From contig NZ_CP012750.1 of the NCBI RefSeq assembly GCF_001302565.1, forward strand, positions 2,418,001-2,482,000: a stretch of DNA of 64,000 nt. The letters run 5' to 3'. The position numbers and the translations under genes are program-made. Position 1 is the first letter of the stretch. Each line of letters opens with the position of its first letter. Source of the DNA: Glutamicibacter halophytocola (lineage in GTDB: Bacteria > Actinomycetota > Actinomycetes > Actinomycetales > Micrococcaceae). Positions 1-9,350 of this stretch are shown one piece after another. The notes below the pieces were generated by a model. That model was given only the letters and a program-made list of their open reading frames with translations. It was not told where the DNA came from and did not search any database.

Positions 1-1
1 G

Positions 2-1075
2 CCGTTGATCTCGGAGGACCAAGGTTCCCTGCTGCCCGAACAGATCCGTCCGGCCTTCCACTGGAAAATCTCCCTTGACCAGCAGGGCGCGCTAGGCGCC
101 GTGGAGCTGAAGCGCGTGCGGATCAAGTCTCGCGCCCAGCTGGACTACGCCACGGCGCAGCAACAGCTCGATGGCGGATCCAAAGATGAACAGCTTGCAC
201 TGCTGGCCGAAATCGGCGCATTGCGAATTGAGCAGGAAAGGCTGCGTGGCGGAGCCTCGCTGAATCTTCCAGACCAGGAAATCGAGCCAGACGGCGACGG
301 CTATCGGTTGGTCAGCCGGGTGCCCCTGCCGCTGGAAGATCATAATGCCCAGATCTCCCTGCTCACCGGAATTGCCGCGGCACGCCTGATGCTCGACTCC
401 GGGGTGGGAATCCTTCGGACCATGCCGCAGCCCGAAGAGCAAAGCCTGCAGGAGTTCCGTGCTCAAACGCAGCTGCTGGGGCAACCATGGGATGAAGGGA
501 TCAGCTACGGCCAGTATCTTCATGCCTTGGATGTCAGCGATCCAAAGCAACTGGTCATCATGCATCGCGCCGCTTCCTTGTTCCGCGGGGCCGACTACCA
601 CGTCATCAATGGACAGCCCGAGGCGGAAATGATCCAGGCCGCGCTGGCCGCACCCTACGCGCACACCACCGCCCCGCTACGCCGCCTGGTTGACCGATTC
701 GTGTTGCTCACCTGCCATTTGCTGACCACCGGCGAAAGCATCCCCGATGAGCTGAAATCCGCTTTGGAGCAATTGCCAGCCCTGATGCGCGAAAGCTCCG
801 CCGCCGCTAATCGAGTCAACCGCGCTTCATTGGATCTCATGGAAGCCTATGTCCTGCAAAGCCGAGTCGGCGAGCAGTTCCACGCCATCATCTTGCAAGG
901 ACAGGGCAACGGCCAGGGCAAGGCTTTCGAAGGGCAGCTCCAGCTGGTGGATTTGCCCGTGACAGCCAGCTTCACCGGCACAGCCGAACCAGGTTCACTG
1001 GCGACCGTGAAGCTCGTTCATGCTGATCCGCAGCGTCGAAGGATTAGCTTCGAAATCGTGGCCCAAAACTCCTAA
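2..1075 (+). CDS. RNB-domain ribonuclease (ribonuclease II/R family), 5' end outside window
   Basis: C-terminal about 357 residues of an RNase II/RNB-type 3'-5' exoribonuclease, which degrades single-stranded RNA processively. The reading frame is open from the first base, so the true start and the N-terminal cold-shock and catalytic Asp cluster lie upstream. The conserved RNB-type stretch YAHTTAPLRRLVDRF (near residue 220) and the small beta-rich C-terminus (about residues 285-350), which would be the S1-like RNA-binding domain, support the family. It ends with TAA at 1073. The following 250 bases up to the helicase gene contain no supportable gene. The family call is firm; the exact paralogue is not. 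Confidence 0.85.
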   Translation, partial: PLISEDQGSLLPEQIRPAFHWKISLDQQGALGAVELKRVRIKSRAQLDYATAQQQLDGGSKDEQLALLAEIGALRIEQERLRGGASLNLPDQEIEPDGDGYRLVSRVPLPLEDHNAQISLLTGIAAARLMLDSGVGILRTMPQPEEQSLQEFRAQTQLLGQPWDEGISYGQYLHALDVSDPKQLVIMHRAASLFRGADYHVINGQPEAEMIQAALAAPYAHTTAPLRRLVDRFVLLTCHLLTTGESIPDELKSALEQLPALMRESSAAANRVNRASLDLMEAYVLQSRVGEQFHAIILQGQGNGQGKAFEGQLQLVDLPVTASFTGTAEPGSLATVKLVHADPQRRRISFEIVAQNS

Positions 1076-1325
1076 GCCAAGGTTTTTGGACAAAACCCGT
1101 TATGCTTGGGCTATTAGAAAATAGGATGCCCGATCGCAATGGGCTGAGAAATTAAACAGTATCTTGGTGGCTTCCCAGCGGTCACCATTCCCTGGGGCAA
1201 AGAAATTCCCTTGAGTGAAAGAAGCGATCGGCTCCGCTGGAATTGCGCGTCACCGAGCCCCTCATGCTCACAGGAGCATGGGATGAGCAGGTGCTGTGCC
1301 CACATGAAACGAGAATATTAATATC

Positions 1326-2951
1326 GTGAGTGACACGACTTTGGCAGCAGAGGCTGTCGAACCACAAGACAATGAAACTGTCGCGGAACCGGTCCAGGAA
1401 AGTTTTGCCGATCTGAACGTGCGCGAAGACATTGTGGCTTCGCTCTCCGAAGCAGGGATCCTTTACCCCTTCCCGATCCAGGCGCTGACCCTGCCGGTCG
1501 CCCTGGGCGGCAACGACATCATCGGCCAGGCGAAAACCGGTACCGGCAAGACCCTGGGCTTCGGCATCCCCGCATTGCAGCGCGTGATCCGCGAAGGCGA
1601 CAAGGGCTACGAGGACCTCGAATTCCCGGGCGCCCCGCAGGCCCTGATCGTGGCCCCGACCCGCGAATTGGCCATCCAGGTCGGAGCCGACCTGGCCCAG
1701 GCCTCGAAGCATTCGAACATCTCGATCACCACCATCTACGGCGGCCGCCCCTATGAAGAGCAGATCAACGCGCTCAAGGCCGGCACCGACGTCATCGTCG
1801 GCACCCCGGGACGCCTGATCGACCTGAACCGCCAGCGCGTGCTGAACCTCAAGCAGGTCAAGACCGTGGTCCTCGACGAAGCCGACGAGATGCTGGACTT
1901 GGGCTTCCTGCCCGACGTCGAGCGCATCCTGGCCGCCCTGCCGCCAGTGCGCCAGGCGATGCTGTTCTCCGCCACCATGCCCGGCGCCGTGATCACCATG
2001 GCCCGCCGCTACATGACCCGCCCGACGCACATCCGTGCCCAGGATCCAGGCGACGACGATTCGCTGACCAAGCGCAACATCCGCCAGCTGGTCTACCGCG
2101 CGCACAACATGGACAAGGACGAGATGGTCGCCCGGCTGCTGCAGGCCGAGGGCCGCGGCAAGACCATCATCTTCACCCAGACCAAGCGTTCGGCCGCCAA
2201 GCTCTCCGATGAGCTGGTCGACCGCGGCTTCAACGCCGGATCGCTGCACGGCGATCTGGGCCAGGGAGCCCGCGAACAGGCGTTGAAGGCCTTCCGTTCC
2301 GGCAAGGTCGATATCCTGGTCGCCACCGATGTCGCAGCCCGCGGCATCGACGTGGACGACGTGACCCACGTGGTCAACCTGCAGTGCCCGGATGACGAGA
2401 ACACCTACCTGCACCGCGTGGGCCGCACCGGCCGTGCCGGCAACACCGGTACCGCGGTCACCTTCGTGGACTGGGATTCTGTGCCTCGCTGGTCGCTGAT
2501 CAACAAGGCCCTGGGGTTGAACGTGCCTGAGCCAGTGGAAACCTATTCCTCCTCGCCGCACTTCTTCGCCGACCTTGATATCCCCAAGGGCACCAAGGGT
2601 CGCCTGCCACGGGCGAAGAAGGCCGTCAGCGCCGAGGGCGAAGGTTCCGAACGCGCTTCTGATTCCCCGCGCACACCACGCCGCCGAAGCAATTCGCGCT
2701 CGCGCACTCGCACCGTCAACGGCCAGCGCACCGAAAAACCTGCCGTCAAGGGCGAGGTTGCAGAGACGGAGAGCTCGCGCCACGGCCACTCCAAGGGCAA
2801 GCAGGATCGTCCGGCACGGGAGAACGAGCGCCATCGCGAGACTCACAAGCCTGGCGCCGACGCTGAAGAGAACTCGAACACTGCCTCGCAGGCTCGCCGT
2901 CGCCGTCCGCGCCGCCGCACCCGCAGCACCGATGAAGGCGGCCAGGACTAG
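1326..2951 (+). CDS. DEAD-box ATP-dependent RNA helicase
   Basis: RNA helicase that unwinds RNA duplexes using ATP, probably in ribosome assembly or cold and stress RNA remodelling. All core motifs are visible: motif I AKTGTGKT (69-76), PTRELA (111-116), DEAD (184-187), SAT (215-217), ARGID and HRVGRTGRAG in the second RecA domain. From about residue 435 to 541 the protein is a low-complexity tail rich in Arg, Ser, Glu and Lys, typical of actinobacterial DEAD-box proteins and likely an RNA-binding extension. The start is GTG at 1326. The roughly 250-base leader without a gene could carry regulation, but I see no defined element. Confidence 0.95.
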   Translation: MSDTTLAAEAVEPQDNETVAEPVQESFADLNVREDIVASLSEAGILYPFPIQALTLPVALGGNDIIGQAKTGTGKTLGFGIPALQRVIREGDKGYEDLEFPGAPQALIVAPTRELAIQVGADLAQASKHSNISITTIYGGRPYEEQINALKAGTDVIVGTPGRLIDLNRQRVLNLKQVKTVVLDEADEMLDLGFLPDVERILAALPPVRQAMLFSATMPGAVITMARRYMTRPTHIRAQDPGDDDSLTKRNIRQLVYRAHNMDKDEMVARLLQAEGRGKTIIFTQTKRSAAKLSDELVDRGFNAGSLHGDLGQGAREQALKAFRSGKVDILVATDVAARGIDVDDVTHVVNLQCPDDENTYLHRVGRTGRAGNTGTAVTFVDWDSVPRWSLINKALGLNVPEPVETYSSSPHFFADLDIPKGTKGRLPRAKKAVSAEGEGSERASDSPRTPRRRSNSRSRTRTVNGQRTEKPAVKGEVAETESSRHGHSKGKQDRPARENERHRETHKPGADAEENSNTASQARRRRPRRRTRSTDEGGQD

Positions 2952-3001
2952 TTCCCGTTCCCCTCGTCAGTTCGTTTTTCCGAAAGGAACCTAAGCCAGC
3001 G

Positions 3002-3913
3002 GTGCTTGCTCAACCCGAAGAATCAGCAATACCTGAAACCGGACCTTCTGGCGCCGACGCGCCAGCGGGTCCGGCGACAGCCAATACCGTGTACCACGGG
3101 GATAACCTCAGTGCGCTCTCGGCCTTGCCGGAACAGAGCTTCACGTTGATCTATGTGGACCCACCGTTCAATACCGGGCGGAAGCAAACCCGCGCCCAAC
3201 GCACCATGGTGCGTGCCACCGAGGGCGAAGGCGATCGCACCGGTTTCCAGGGCCGCGCCTATAACACCGAGCTGGGTACGGCACGGTCCTACCATGACAC
3301 CTTCGATGACTATCTCAGCTTCATTGAGCCGCGGTTGCGCCAAGCGCATCGGTTGCTCGCTGAAGACGGCACCTTGTATGTGCACCTTGATTACCGCGAG
3401 GTGCACTACGTGAAGGTTCTCCTCGACGAGATTTTTGGCCGCGAATGCTTCCTCAATGAGCTGATTTGGGCTTATGACTATGGGGCCCGCGCCAAGAACC
3501 GTTGGCCTGCCAAGCACGACACGATCCTGGTGTATGTAAAGGATCCAAAGCGCTATCACTTTGATTCCACCGAGGTGGACCGCGAACCGTATATGGCTCC
3601 CGGCCTGGTAACCCCAGAGAAGCGCGCCCTGGGCAAGCTGCCCACCGATGTGTGGTGGCATACGATTGTTTCGCCCACCGGCAAGGAAAAGACCGGCTAC
3701 CCCACGCAGAAGCCTGAAGGGATTTTGCGCCGGATTATTTCGGCGTCATCCCGCCCGGGCGACTGGGTGCTGGACTTCTTTGCAGGCTCTGGAACTACCG
3801 GCGCCGTGGCAGCCAAACTGGGCCGCCAGTTTGTCCTGGTAGACCAGAATCCTGAAGCAATCGACGTGATGCGTTCACGGCTTCCCGAGTCAACGACCTA
3901 CATCAAGGCCTGA
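3002..3913 (+). CDS. site-specific DNA methyltransferase (beta-class N6-adenine/N4-cytosine)
   Basis: DNA amino-methyltransferase of about 303 residues. The catalytic motif IV DPPF lies at residues 53-56, and the SAM-binding motif FAGSGTT lies near the C-terminus (260-266). This order defines the beta class. GTG start, 50 bases after the helicase stop. No restriction endonuclease is adjacent, so it looks like a solitary housekeeping or regulatory methylase rather than half of a restriction system. The target sequence cannot be read from the gene. Its 3' end overlaps the convergent PHP gene by 16 bases. Confidence 0.88.
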   Translation: MLAQPEESAIPETGPSGADAPAGPATANTVYHGDNLSALSALPEQSFTLIYVDPPFNTGRKQTRAQRTMVRATEGEGDRTGFQGRAYNTELGTARSYHDTFDDYLSFIEPRLRQAHRLLAEDGTLYVHLDYREVHYVKVLLDEIFGRECFLNELIWAYDYGARAKNRWPAKHDTILVYVKDPKRYHFDSTEVDREPYMAPGLVTPEKRALGKLPTDVWWHTIVSPTGKEKTGYPTQKPEGILRRIISASSRPGDWVLDFFAGSGTTGAVAAKLGRQFVLVDQNPEAIDVMRSRLPESTTYIKA

Positions 3914-4743
3914 GATCCGGTGCCTTCCTGAATAATACGTTGCAGCATTTCCGGCTCGGTGAGATTCTCACCGAGCCGGTTCAGTTTTCCGGTTCCGTGA
4001 TAGTCGGAAGAGCCGGTGACGATCAAATCGTGTTCGGCGGCGAGTTCCAGCAGCCAGCCTTTGCCTTCCTCGCTGTTATCCCGGTGATGCACTTCCACTC
4101 CGCCCAGGCCCGCATCAATCATGTCGTGGAAGGTCGAATCAGCTACGACACGTCCGCGCTTTGATGCTTTGGGATGGGCAAAGACTGGAACTCCACCTGC
4201 TTCACGAACCAATTGCACCGCCTTGGACGGGTCCACGGCCGGGTGGGCGACATAGTAGCGCGAACGGTACGAAAGCACGTTGGCGAAAGCCTCATTGCGG
4301 TTTTCCACGACTCCGGCCGTTACCAGCGCATCGGCGATATGGGGCCGCCCCACAGTGGAGCCAGGCTGGCAATGGTTGCGCACCAGGTCCCAAGTAATCG
4401 GGTAGTCCTCGGCCAGGCGTTCAACGATGCGCTGCGCGCGAATGATGCGGGCATTCAATGCGAGGTCCAGTTCGTCAAGCAGCGGTTGATAGTTGGGATC
4501 GTGGAGGTAGCTCAGCAAGTGAACGCTGATGCCATTGGGGTCCTGGCAGGTGATCTCCATGCCGGGGATGAACCCGAGGCCGATTTCTTTTGCGGCCGCT
4601 GCCGCCGGCGCCCAACCGGTGGTCTGGTCATGATCGGTCAGCGCCACCACATCCAGCCCAGCGGCAGCCGCGGAGCGTATCAGCTCGGACGGGGTTTCCG
4701 TTCCGTCGGACACATTGGAGTGGGTGTGCAGGTCAATTCGCAT
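3898..4743 (-). CDS. PHP-domain metal-dependent phosphoesterase
   Basis: Protein of 281 residues opening with the PHP metal-binding pattern HTHSNVSDG (His6, His8, Asp13), with later DHD, GRPH, FAHP and GSSDYHG motifs that supply the other ligands of a trinuclear metal site. Family members are phosphoesterases acting on nucleotides or nucleic acids, such as 3',5'-nucleoside bisphosphate or RNA/DNA 5' ends, and also histidinol phosphate. The stand-alone form seen here is close to the YciV/RnaM type, so a nucleotide or short-RNA substrate is most likely. It diverges from the aminopeptidase with only 65 bases between starts, leaving a compact shared promoter region. Confidence 0.87.
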   Translation of the reverse strand: MRIDLHTHSNVSDGTETPSELIRSAAAAGLDVVALTDHDQTTGWAPAAAAAKEIGLGFIPGMEITCQDPNGISVHLLSYLHDPNYQPLLDELDLALNARIIRAQRIVERLAEDYPITWDLVRNHCQPGSTVGRPHIADALVTAGVVENRNEAFANVLSYRSRYYVAHPAVDPSKAVQLVREAGGVPVFAHPKASKRGRVVADSTFHDMIDAGLGGVEVHHRDNSEEGKGWLLELAAEHDLIVTGSSDYHGTGKLNRLGENLTEPEMLQRIIQEGTGSQALM

Positions 4744-4808
4744 AAGCCTAGATTATCCCCTGCGCTGATTCTTTGCTGGGATACCGCCGAGGGTGACACA
4801 CTTGGACT

Positions 4809-6356
4809 ATGACCAATCAAGATTCAACTGCACAAAGCGCAGATCAGCCGTTGGAAGACCGAGTGAACAACCGTTCCCAGCGTCCAACGTCCAAAGCATT
4901 CCAGGAATTCATGGCCTCATCGTGGGCTACCGATACCTCTGCATTGCCCGAACAGGATGCGGCGGCAGGCTTTGCAGCGGCTCGTCGCGCAAAGCTCTCG
5001 GAGAATTTTGCTGGCGAACGCCTTGTGATTCCGGCCGGTCCGTTGAAGGTCCGCTCCAACGACACCGACTACCGCTTCCGTCCGCACTCGGCCTTCGCGC
5101 ACCTCACCGGCCTCGGTGTGGACCATGAACCAGATGCCGTGCTGGTTATGGAGCCGACCGACGATGGCGCCGGCGAAAAAGGCAGCAACCACGTTTCCAC
5201 CCTGTACTTCGCTCCCATGGCTGGTCGCGACAGCAGCGATTTCTACCTGAATTCGCGTTCTGGCGAATTCTGGGTTGGCCCGCGCCCAACATTGTCGTCG
5301 TTGGCTGCCCGCACCGGCCTGCCGACCGATTCGCTGGATCAGCTGGAAATGGCAATCACCAAGAATTCCGGTCCCCAGGCTTTGGGCGGCATTCGCATCC
5401 GCCTGGTGCGCGACGTGGACCTGAATATGGACGCCCTGGTGGATACCTCGCGCATCAACACCGGGCAGGATCTGGAAGCCAGCGACGCGATGGACACCGA
5501 GCTTTCGGAGTTCGTCTCGGAAATCCGCTTGGTGAAGGACGAGTACGAAATCGCAGAATTGCGCAAGTCTGTGGCCGCCACCATCAATGGCTTCGAGGAC
5601 GTGGTGCGCAACCTGGACAAGGCCATGGCCCATCAGCGGGGTGAACGCGTCGTCGAAGGAGCATTCTTTGCCCGGGCGCGCTTGGAAGGCAACGAGCTGG
5701 GCTATGACACCATCGCTGCTTCCGGCAACAACGCAACCATCTTGCATTGGATCCGCAACACCGGTTCCGTCAACGACGGCGAGGTGCTGTTGCTCGACGC
5801 TGGTGTCGAAGCTGACTCGCTGTACACCGCCGACATCACCCGCTCATTGCCAGTCTCCGGCACGTACACCGACGTGCAGCGCAAGGTGTACCAGGCGGTC
5901 CTCGATGCTGCTGATGCCGCGTTCGCTGCAGTGAAGCCGGGACTCAAGTTCCGCGACTTGCACCTGATCGCTACCCGGGTACTGGCCGAGCGCCTATCCG
6001 AATGGGGCATCCTGCCAGTCTCGGTCGACGAAGCCATGAGCCAGGAGGGCCAGCACCACCGCCGTTGGATGCCGCATGGCACCAGCCACCACCTGGGCCT
6101 GGATGTACACGACTGCGCGCAGGCGCGTGCCGAGTTGTACTTGGATGCAGAGTTGAAGGAAGGCATGGTTTTCACCATCGAGCCTGGCCTGTACTTCAAG
6201 GATGAGGATCTGGCGATTCCGGAAGAGTACCGCGGCCTGGGTGTGCGCATCGAGGATGACATTCTTGTCACCGCTGATGGCGCCGAAAACCTGAGCGCAG
6301 CCTTGCCGCGCAACCCGGATGAGGTTGAAGCGTGGATGGCCAAGCTTCGCGGCTAA
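4809..6356 (+). CDS. pepP: Xaa-Pro aminopeptidase (M24 family, aminopeptidase P)
   Basis: Cytosolic metallopeptidase of 515 residues that removes N-terminal residues preceding proline. It has an N-terminal creatinase-like domain (about 50-220) and a pita-bread catalytic domain (about 240-510). The dinuclear metal ligands are visible as the Asp pair in LLLDAGVEADS and ADITR, His in HGTSHHLGLDVHD, Glu in IEPGLYF and Glu in RIEDDI. No signal peptide. The first roughly 45 residues are a polar extension common in actinobacterial homologues. The start ATG at 4809 has no strong ribosome-binding site. A hairpin follows at 6382. Confidence 0.93.
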   Translation: MTNQDSTAQSADQPLEDRVNNRSQRPTSKAFQEFMASSWATDTSALPEQDAAAGFAAARRAKLSENFAGERLVIPAGPLKVRSNDTDYRFRPHSAFAHLTGLGVDHEPDAVLVMEPTDDGAGEKGSNHVSTLYFAPMAGRDSSDFYLNSRSGEFWVGPRPTLSSLAARTGLPTDSLDQLEMAITKNSGPQALGGIRIRLVRDVDLNMDALVDTSRINTGQDLEASDAMDTELSEFVSEIRLVKDEYEIAELRKSVAATINGFEDVVRNLDKAMAHQRGERVVEGAFFARARLEGNELGYDTIAASGNNATILHWIRNTGSVNDGEVLLLDAGVEADSLYTADITRSLPVSGTYTDVQRKVYQAVLDAADAAFAAVKPGLKFRDLHLIATRVLAERLSEWGILPVSVDEAMSQEGQHHRRWMPHGTSHHLGLDVHDCAQARAELYLDAELKEGMVFTIEPGLYFKDEDLAIPEEYRGLGVRIEDDILVTADGAENLSAALPRNPDEVEAWMAKLRG

Positions 6357-6381
6357 GAACGGAGCCTGAAGCTTAAAAACC

Positions 6382-6426
6382 GAGGGTCCTAGTTCAGTTG
6401 CTCAACGCAGCTGAACTAGGAACCTC
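6382..6426. terminator. bidirectional hairpin terminator between convergent genes
   Basis: Perfect 10-base inverted repeat CCTAGTTCAG / CTGAACTAGG, extended outward by GAGG/CCTC and inward by TGC/GCA. It sits between the convergent aminopeptidase and YflT-domain genes. No long T-tract, so termination efficiency is uncertain. Confidence 0.7.
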
Positions 6427-6443
6427 AAGGCTTTAATTCTGCT

Positions 6444-7334
6444 TTATGCCCCGGACTCGTTGTCCTTGGACTGGGACGCAGGAGAGTTCTCCGGGTTCAC
6501 CTTCGGCTCAACCGAGGAAAGGTCCTGCTCAGGCTGGGAGCCAGCCGAGCTGTCCTGCGCAACTGGCTTCTCCTGCTCTGGCTTCGGCGCATCCTGAGCC
6601 TGTTCCGGCAGGCTTGCGGCAGGCTCTGCTGCGGGCTGTGAATCATTGACTCGCACGCCGTAACGCGGACGTCCATCAGGCAAGTCGGGGAACTGGCCAC
6701 GAGGTGGATCGCTGGACTCGGCGGGCTCCGCAGAACCCTGAGGCTGAGCCGGTGCCTGCACCGGAGCTGCTGGTGCGGCTGGTGCTTGTTGCTGCACCGG
6801 GGCCGGAGCCGACTGCGCTGCAGCTGGATGCGGGCGCATCGGCAGTTTTGCCGCCAGGGTTCGGGCTGCCTGGGCATGTTCAAAATCGACAACCACATCA
6901 AAGCTGGTGGCCACGAATTGGCTCGAGGATGCGAAGTCGCGCTTTCCGCGGCGGGTCGAATAGCTCACCACGCCGGCAATCATCCAGATAGCCATGCCCA
7001 AGCCAATAGCCGACAGGATCTGGTACAGGCCGTTGCCGCCACCGCCAAAGAGCGAGAGCAGCAGGCCAACAAACAGGCCCATCATGCCACCCTGGGCTGC
7101 GCCAGACAGAGCCACCTTCGGGTAGGAAAGTTTCGCCGTGACTCGCTCAACCGTGCGCACATCATTGCCGACAATGCTTACCGAGGCGACGGGAAAGTCA
7201 TTGTCTGCCAGGTAGTCAACGAGCTTCTGCGCGTCGAGGTAGCTGGTGTAGCGTCCAAGCAGTTCTCCGCGAGGCAAACCGTTGGGGCTGATCGAATTTA
7301 CTCCATGAGGCGAGGTCATATCTATATTGTGCAC
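6444..7334 (-). CDS. YflT-type general-stress-domain membrane protein with Pro/Ala/Gln-rich tail
   Basis: The N-terminal portion (about 20-150) matches the general-stress YflT/17M-like domain: LLGRYTSYLDAQKLVDYLAD, then a glycine-rich hydrophobic hairpin AAQGGMMGLFVGLLLSLFGGG and a second hydrophobic segment YQILSAIGLGMAIWMIAGVV, suggesting two membrane passes. After about residue 155 the chain becomes a long Pro, Ala, Gln and Glu-rich disordered tail to residue 296. Function unknown; homologues are annotated only as general stress proteins. The start is uncertain: GTG at 7334 or an in-frame ATG at 7319, neither with a clear ribosome-binding site. Confidence 0.8.
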   Translation of the reverse strand: MHNIDMTSPHGVNSISPNGLPRGELLGRYTSYLDAQKLVDYLADNDFPVASVSIVGNDVRTVERVTAKLSYPKVALSGAAQGGMMGLFVGLLLSLFGGGGNGLYQILSAIGLGMAIWMIAGVVSYSTRRGKRDFASSSQFVATSFDVVVDFEHAQAARTLAAKLPMRPHPAAAQSAPAPVQQQAPAAPAAPVQAPAQPQGSAEPAESSDPPRGQFPDLPDGRPRYGVRVNDSQPAAEPAASLPEQAQDAPKPEQEKPVAQDSSAGSQPEQDLSSVEPKVNPENSPASQSKDNESGA

Positions 7335-7451
7335 AGGTTTACTGTGAGCCTGCCTAGTTGTGAACTAACTATCGCTGAGGGTGAAAGAAACAGTTGAGAG
7401 CTTGTGGCTTTACACACCGCAATGATCAATGGGACACGATAGTCTAGAGGT

Positions 7452-8702
7452 GTGAGCGCACAAGTGTCTAAAATCTTCGTCGCCCGGCTTCTCGGGCTTG
7501 ATGTCTTCGACCCCTTGGGCGACCGCCTGGGCCGTTTGCGCGATGTAGTTGTTGTCTCCCGCGGCCCTCAGAAGCCTGCCGCTTGTGTGGGTCTGGTGGT
7601 CGAGGTCCCCGGCAAGCGACGGGTATTCGTGCCGATGACCCGTATCCAATCCATGGAAGCCAACCAGGTCATCTGCTCGGGCTTGGTCAACATGCGCCGC
7701 TTCCAGCAGCGTGGCCAGGAGATCCTGGTTGTTGCCGAAATGTTTGACCGCACCATCAACTTTGTCGACGGCTCGGGCCGAGGCGTCATTGAAGACGTGG
7801 GCTTGACCCAGACCCGTCGTGGCGACTGGGAAATCAACGAATACTACGTGCAACGCGGCGTCCCCACGTCCTCCCTCTTGGGCTTGCGCTCGCGCCGACG
7901 CGACAAGGTGCTGGTGTCCTGGCAGGACATTCGCCATGGCTCCCAGAACGAGCCCCAGTCCGCTGATACCTTCGTGGCTACGCACGATGAGATGAAACCG
8001 GCCGACTTTGCCGACGCGCTGCATGAAATGAATGAAAAGCGCCGTCTGGAAATTGCCGCCCACCTGCAAGATGAGCGCCTGGCTGACGTGCTTCAGGAAC
8101 TTCCAGACCGCGAACAGGTTGAAATTCTCTCGGCGCTGGGCCTGGAACGCGCCGCGGATGTGCTTGAAGAAATGGATCCGGACGATGCGGCGGACCTCTT
8201 GGCCGGCATAGGCGAGGAAACCAAGCACCAGCTGCTGGATTTGATGAACGAGGACGAGGCCAAGGACGTTCGCCGCCTGCTCGCCTATCCCGAGGGCACT
8301 GCCGGTTCGGTGATGACCCCGGTGCCGGTGATTCTCACGCCGGAATCAACGGTGGCAGAGGCGCTCGCCTCGGTGCGCCTGGAAGAACTGAGCCCGGCAC
8401 TGGCTTCCACCGTCTACGTGGTTCGACCTCCTTTGGAAACGCCCACCGGCCGTTACCTTGGCCAGGTTCATATCCAGGCGCTGTTGCGCGCCGCTCCCCC
8501 CGAACCGCTGGGCGACATTCTTGATACCGAACTGGAGTCCATGTCGGATCTTGCCGATATTTCGGATGTTGTCAGGCATCTGGCTACCTACAACCTCACC
8601 AGTGTCGGAGTCACCAACAAAGAAGGCCGGCTCGTTGGAGCCATTACCGTCGACGACGTGTTGGACCACATTCTTCCCGATGATTGGCGCTCTCAAGACT
8701 AA
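7452..8702 (+). CDS. MgtE N-terminal/CBS-domain protein lacking the channel domain
   Basis: Cytosolic protein of 416 residues. It has a PRC-barrel-like N-terminus (about 5-150), an MgtE-N helical bundle (about 180-285, with repeated ALGLERAADVLEEMDPDDAADLL-type helices) and a pair of CBS domains (about 288-410). The C-terminal transmembrane channel of true MgtE magnesium transporters is absent: the gene stops cleanly after the second CBS domain. It may therefore act as a soluble Mg2+ or nucleotide sensor. GTG start. The DUF1003 gene follows 42 bases downstream and Mrp overlaps that, suggesting one operon. This arrangement is known in Actinobacteria. Confidence 0.85.
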   Translation: MSAQVSKIFVARLLGLDVFDPLGDRLGRLRDVVVVSRGPQKPAACVGLVVEVPGKRRVFVPMTRIQSMEANQVICSGLVNMRRFQQRGQEILVVAEMFDRTINFVDGSGRGVIEDVGLTQTRRGDWEINEYYVQRGVPTSSLLGLRSRRRDKVLVSWQDIRHGSQNEPQSADTFVATHDEMKPADFADALHEMNEKRRLEIAAHLQDERLADVLQELPDREQVEILSALGLERAADVLEEMDPDDAADLLAGIGEETKHQLLDLMNEDEAKDVRRLLAYPEGTAGSVMTPVPVILTPESTVAEALASVRLEELSPALASTVYVVRPPLETPTGRYLGQVHIQALLRAAPPEPLGDILDTELESMSDLADISDVVRHLATYNLTSVGVTNKEGRLVGAITVDDVLDHILPDDWRSQD

Positions 8703-8744
8703 ACGAGCCCCACCAATAGACAGATCAGCAGAGGAGTTCCAGCT

Positions 8745-9350
8745 ATGGCTGAGCAGCGTAAGACTAATGGCCTGGACACCCCACTGGCAGCACGACAACG
8801 ATTCTGGCCTCGTTTCTCCCCCAACCCGGACCTGTTTGGCTCGGCCACGGAGAAGTTTGCCCGTTTCATGGGTACCCCGCAATTCCTGCTGTACATGACG
8901 GTGTTCTGTGCGTTCTGGCTGATCTGGAATTCCGTGGCCCCCCAAGGCTGGCGTTTTGATGATGCCACCATTGGTTTCACCGCCCTGACGCTGATGCTCT
9001 CGCTCCAGGCTTCCTACGCTGCGCCATTGCTGCTGCTGGCGCAGAACCGACAGGATGACCGTGACCGTGTCTCGCTGTCTGAGGACCGCGCCCGCGCCGA
9101 GCGCAACCTCTACGACACCGAATATCTGACGCGGGAATTGGCTTCGCTGCGTTTGGCCCTGCGTGATGTGGCGACTCGCGACTATGTCCGCTCCGAATTG
9201 CGCAATGTGCTCGAAGAGCTGCTGGAGACTGCAGACGGCGAAGAGCTGAATCTTCGCGCCAAGAAAAAGAACAGCGGCAAGAACTCATCCCCGCAGACCG
9301 GAATCATCGAAACGGTTGCACCCCAGCAGCGGAAGAATACCAGCAAGTGA
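8745..9350 (+). CDS. DUF1003 membrane protein
   Basis: Protein of 201 residues with two transmembrane helices (about 45-65 and 78-100) linked by a short loop. A charged, helical cytosolic C-terminus follows (about 105-170, heptad-like: RVSLSEDRARAERNLYDT), then a Lys/Asn-rich end. It matches the DUF1003 family, often found beside Mg2+/CBS proteins, of unknown function. The ATG at 8745 has a good ribosome-binding site (GAGGAG at 8731-8736). Its TGA stop overlaps the GTG start of mrp, so the two are translationally coupled. Confidence 0.87.
   Translation: MAEQRKTNGLDTPLAARQRFWPRFSPNPDLFGSATEKFARFMGTPQFLLYMTVFCAFWLIWNSVAPQGWRFDDATIGFTALTLMLSLQASYAAPLLLLAQNRQDDRDRVSLSEDRARAERNLYDTEYLTRELASLRLALRDVATRDYVRSELRNVLEELLETADGEELNLRAKKKNSGKNSSPQTGIIETVAPQQRKNTSK

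Noticed and set aside
1182..2846. Long minus-strand open frame antisense to the DEAD-box helicase gene
   Set aside because: It mirrors the helicase codons on the opposite strand, has no recognisable motif, and such frames are common in high-GC genes.
3002..3913. Restriction-modification system around the DNA methyltransferase
   Set aside because: Neither neighbour is a nuclease or specificity subunit, so only a solitary methyltransferase is supported.
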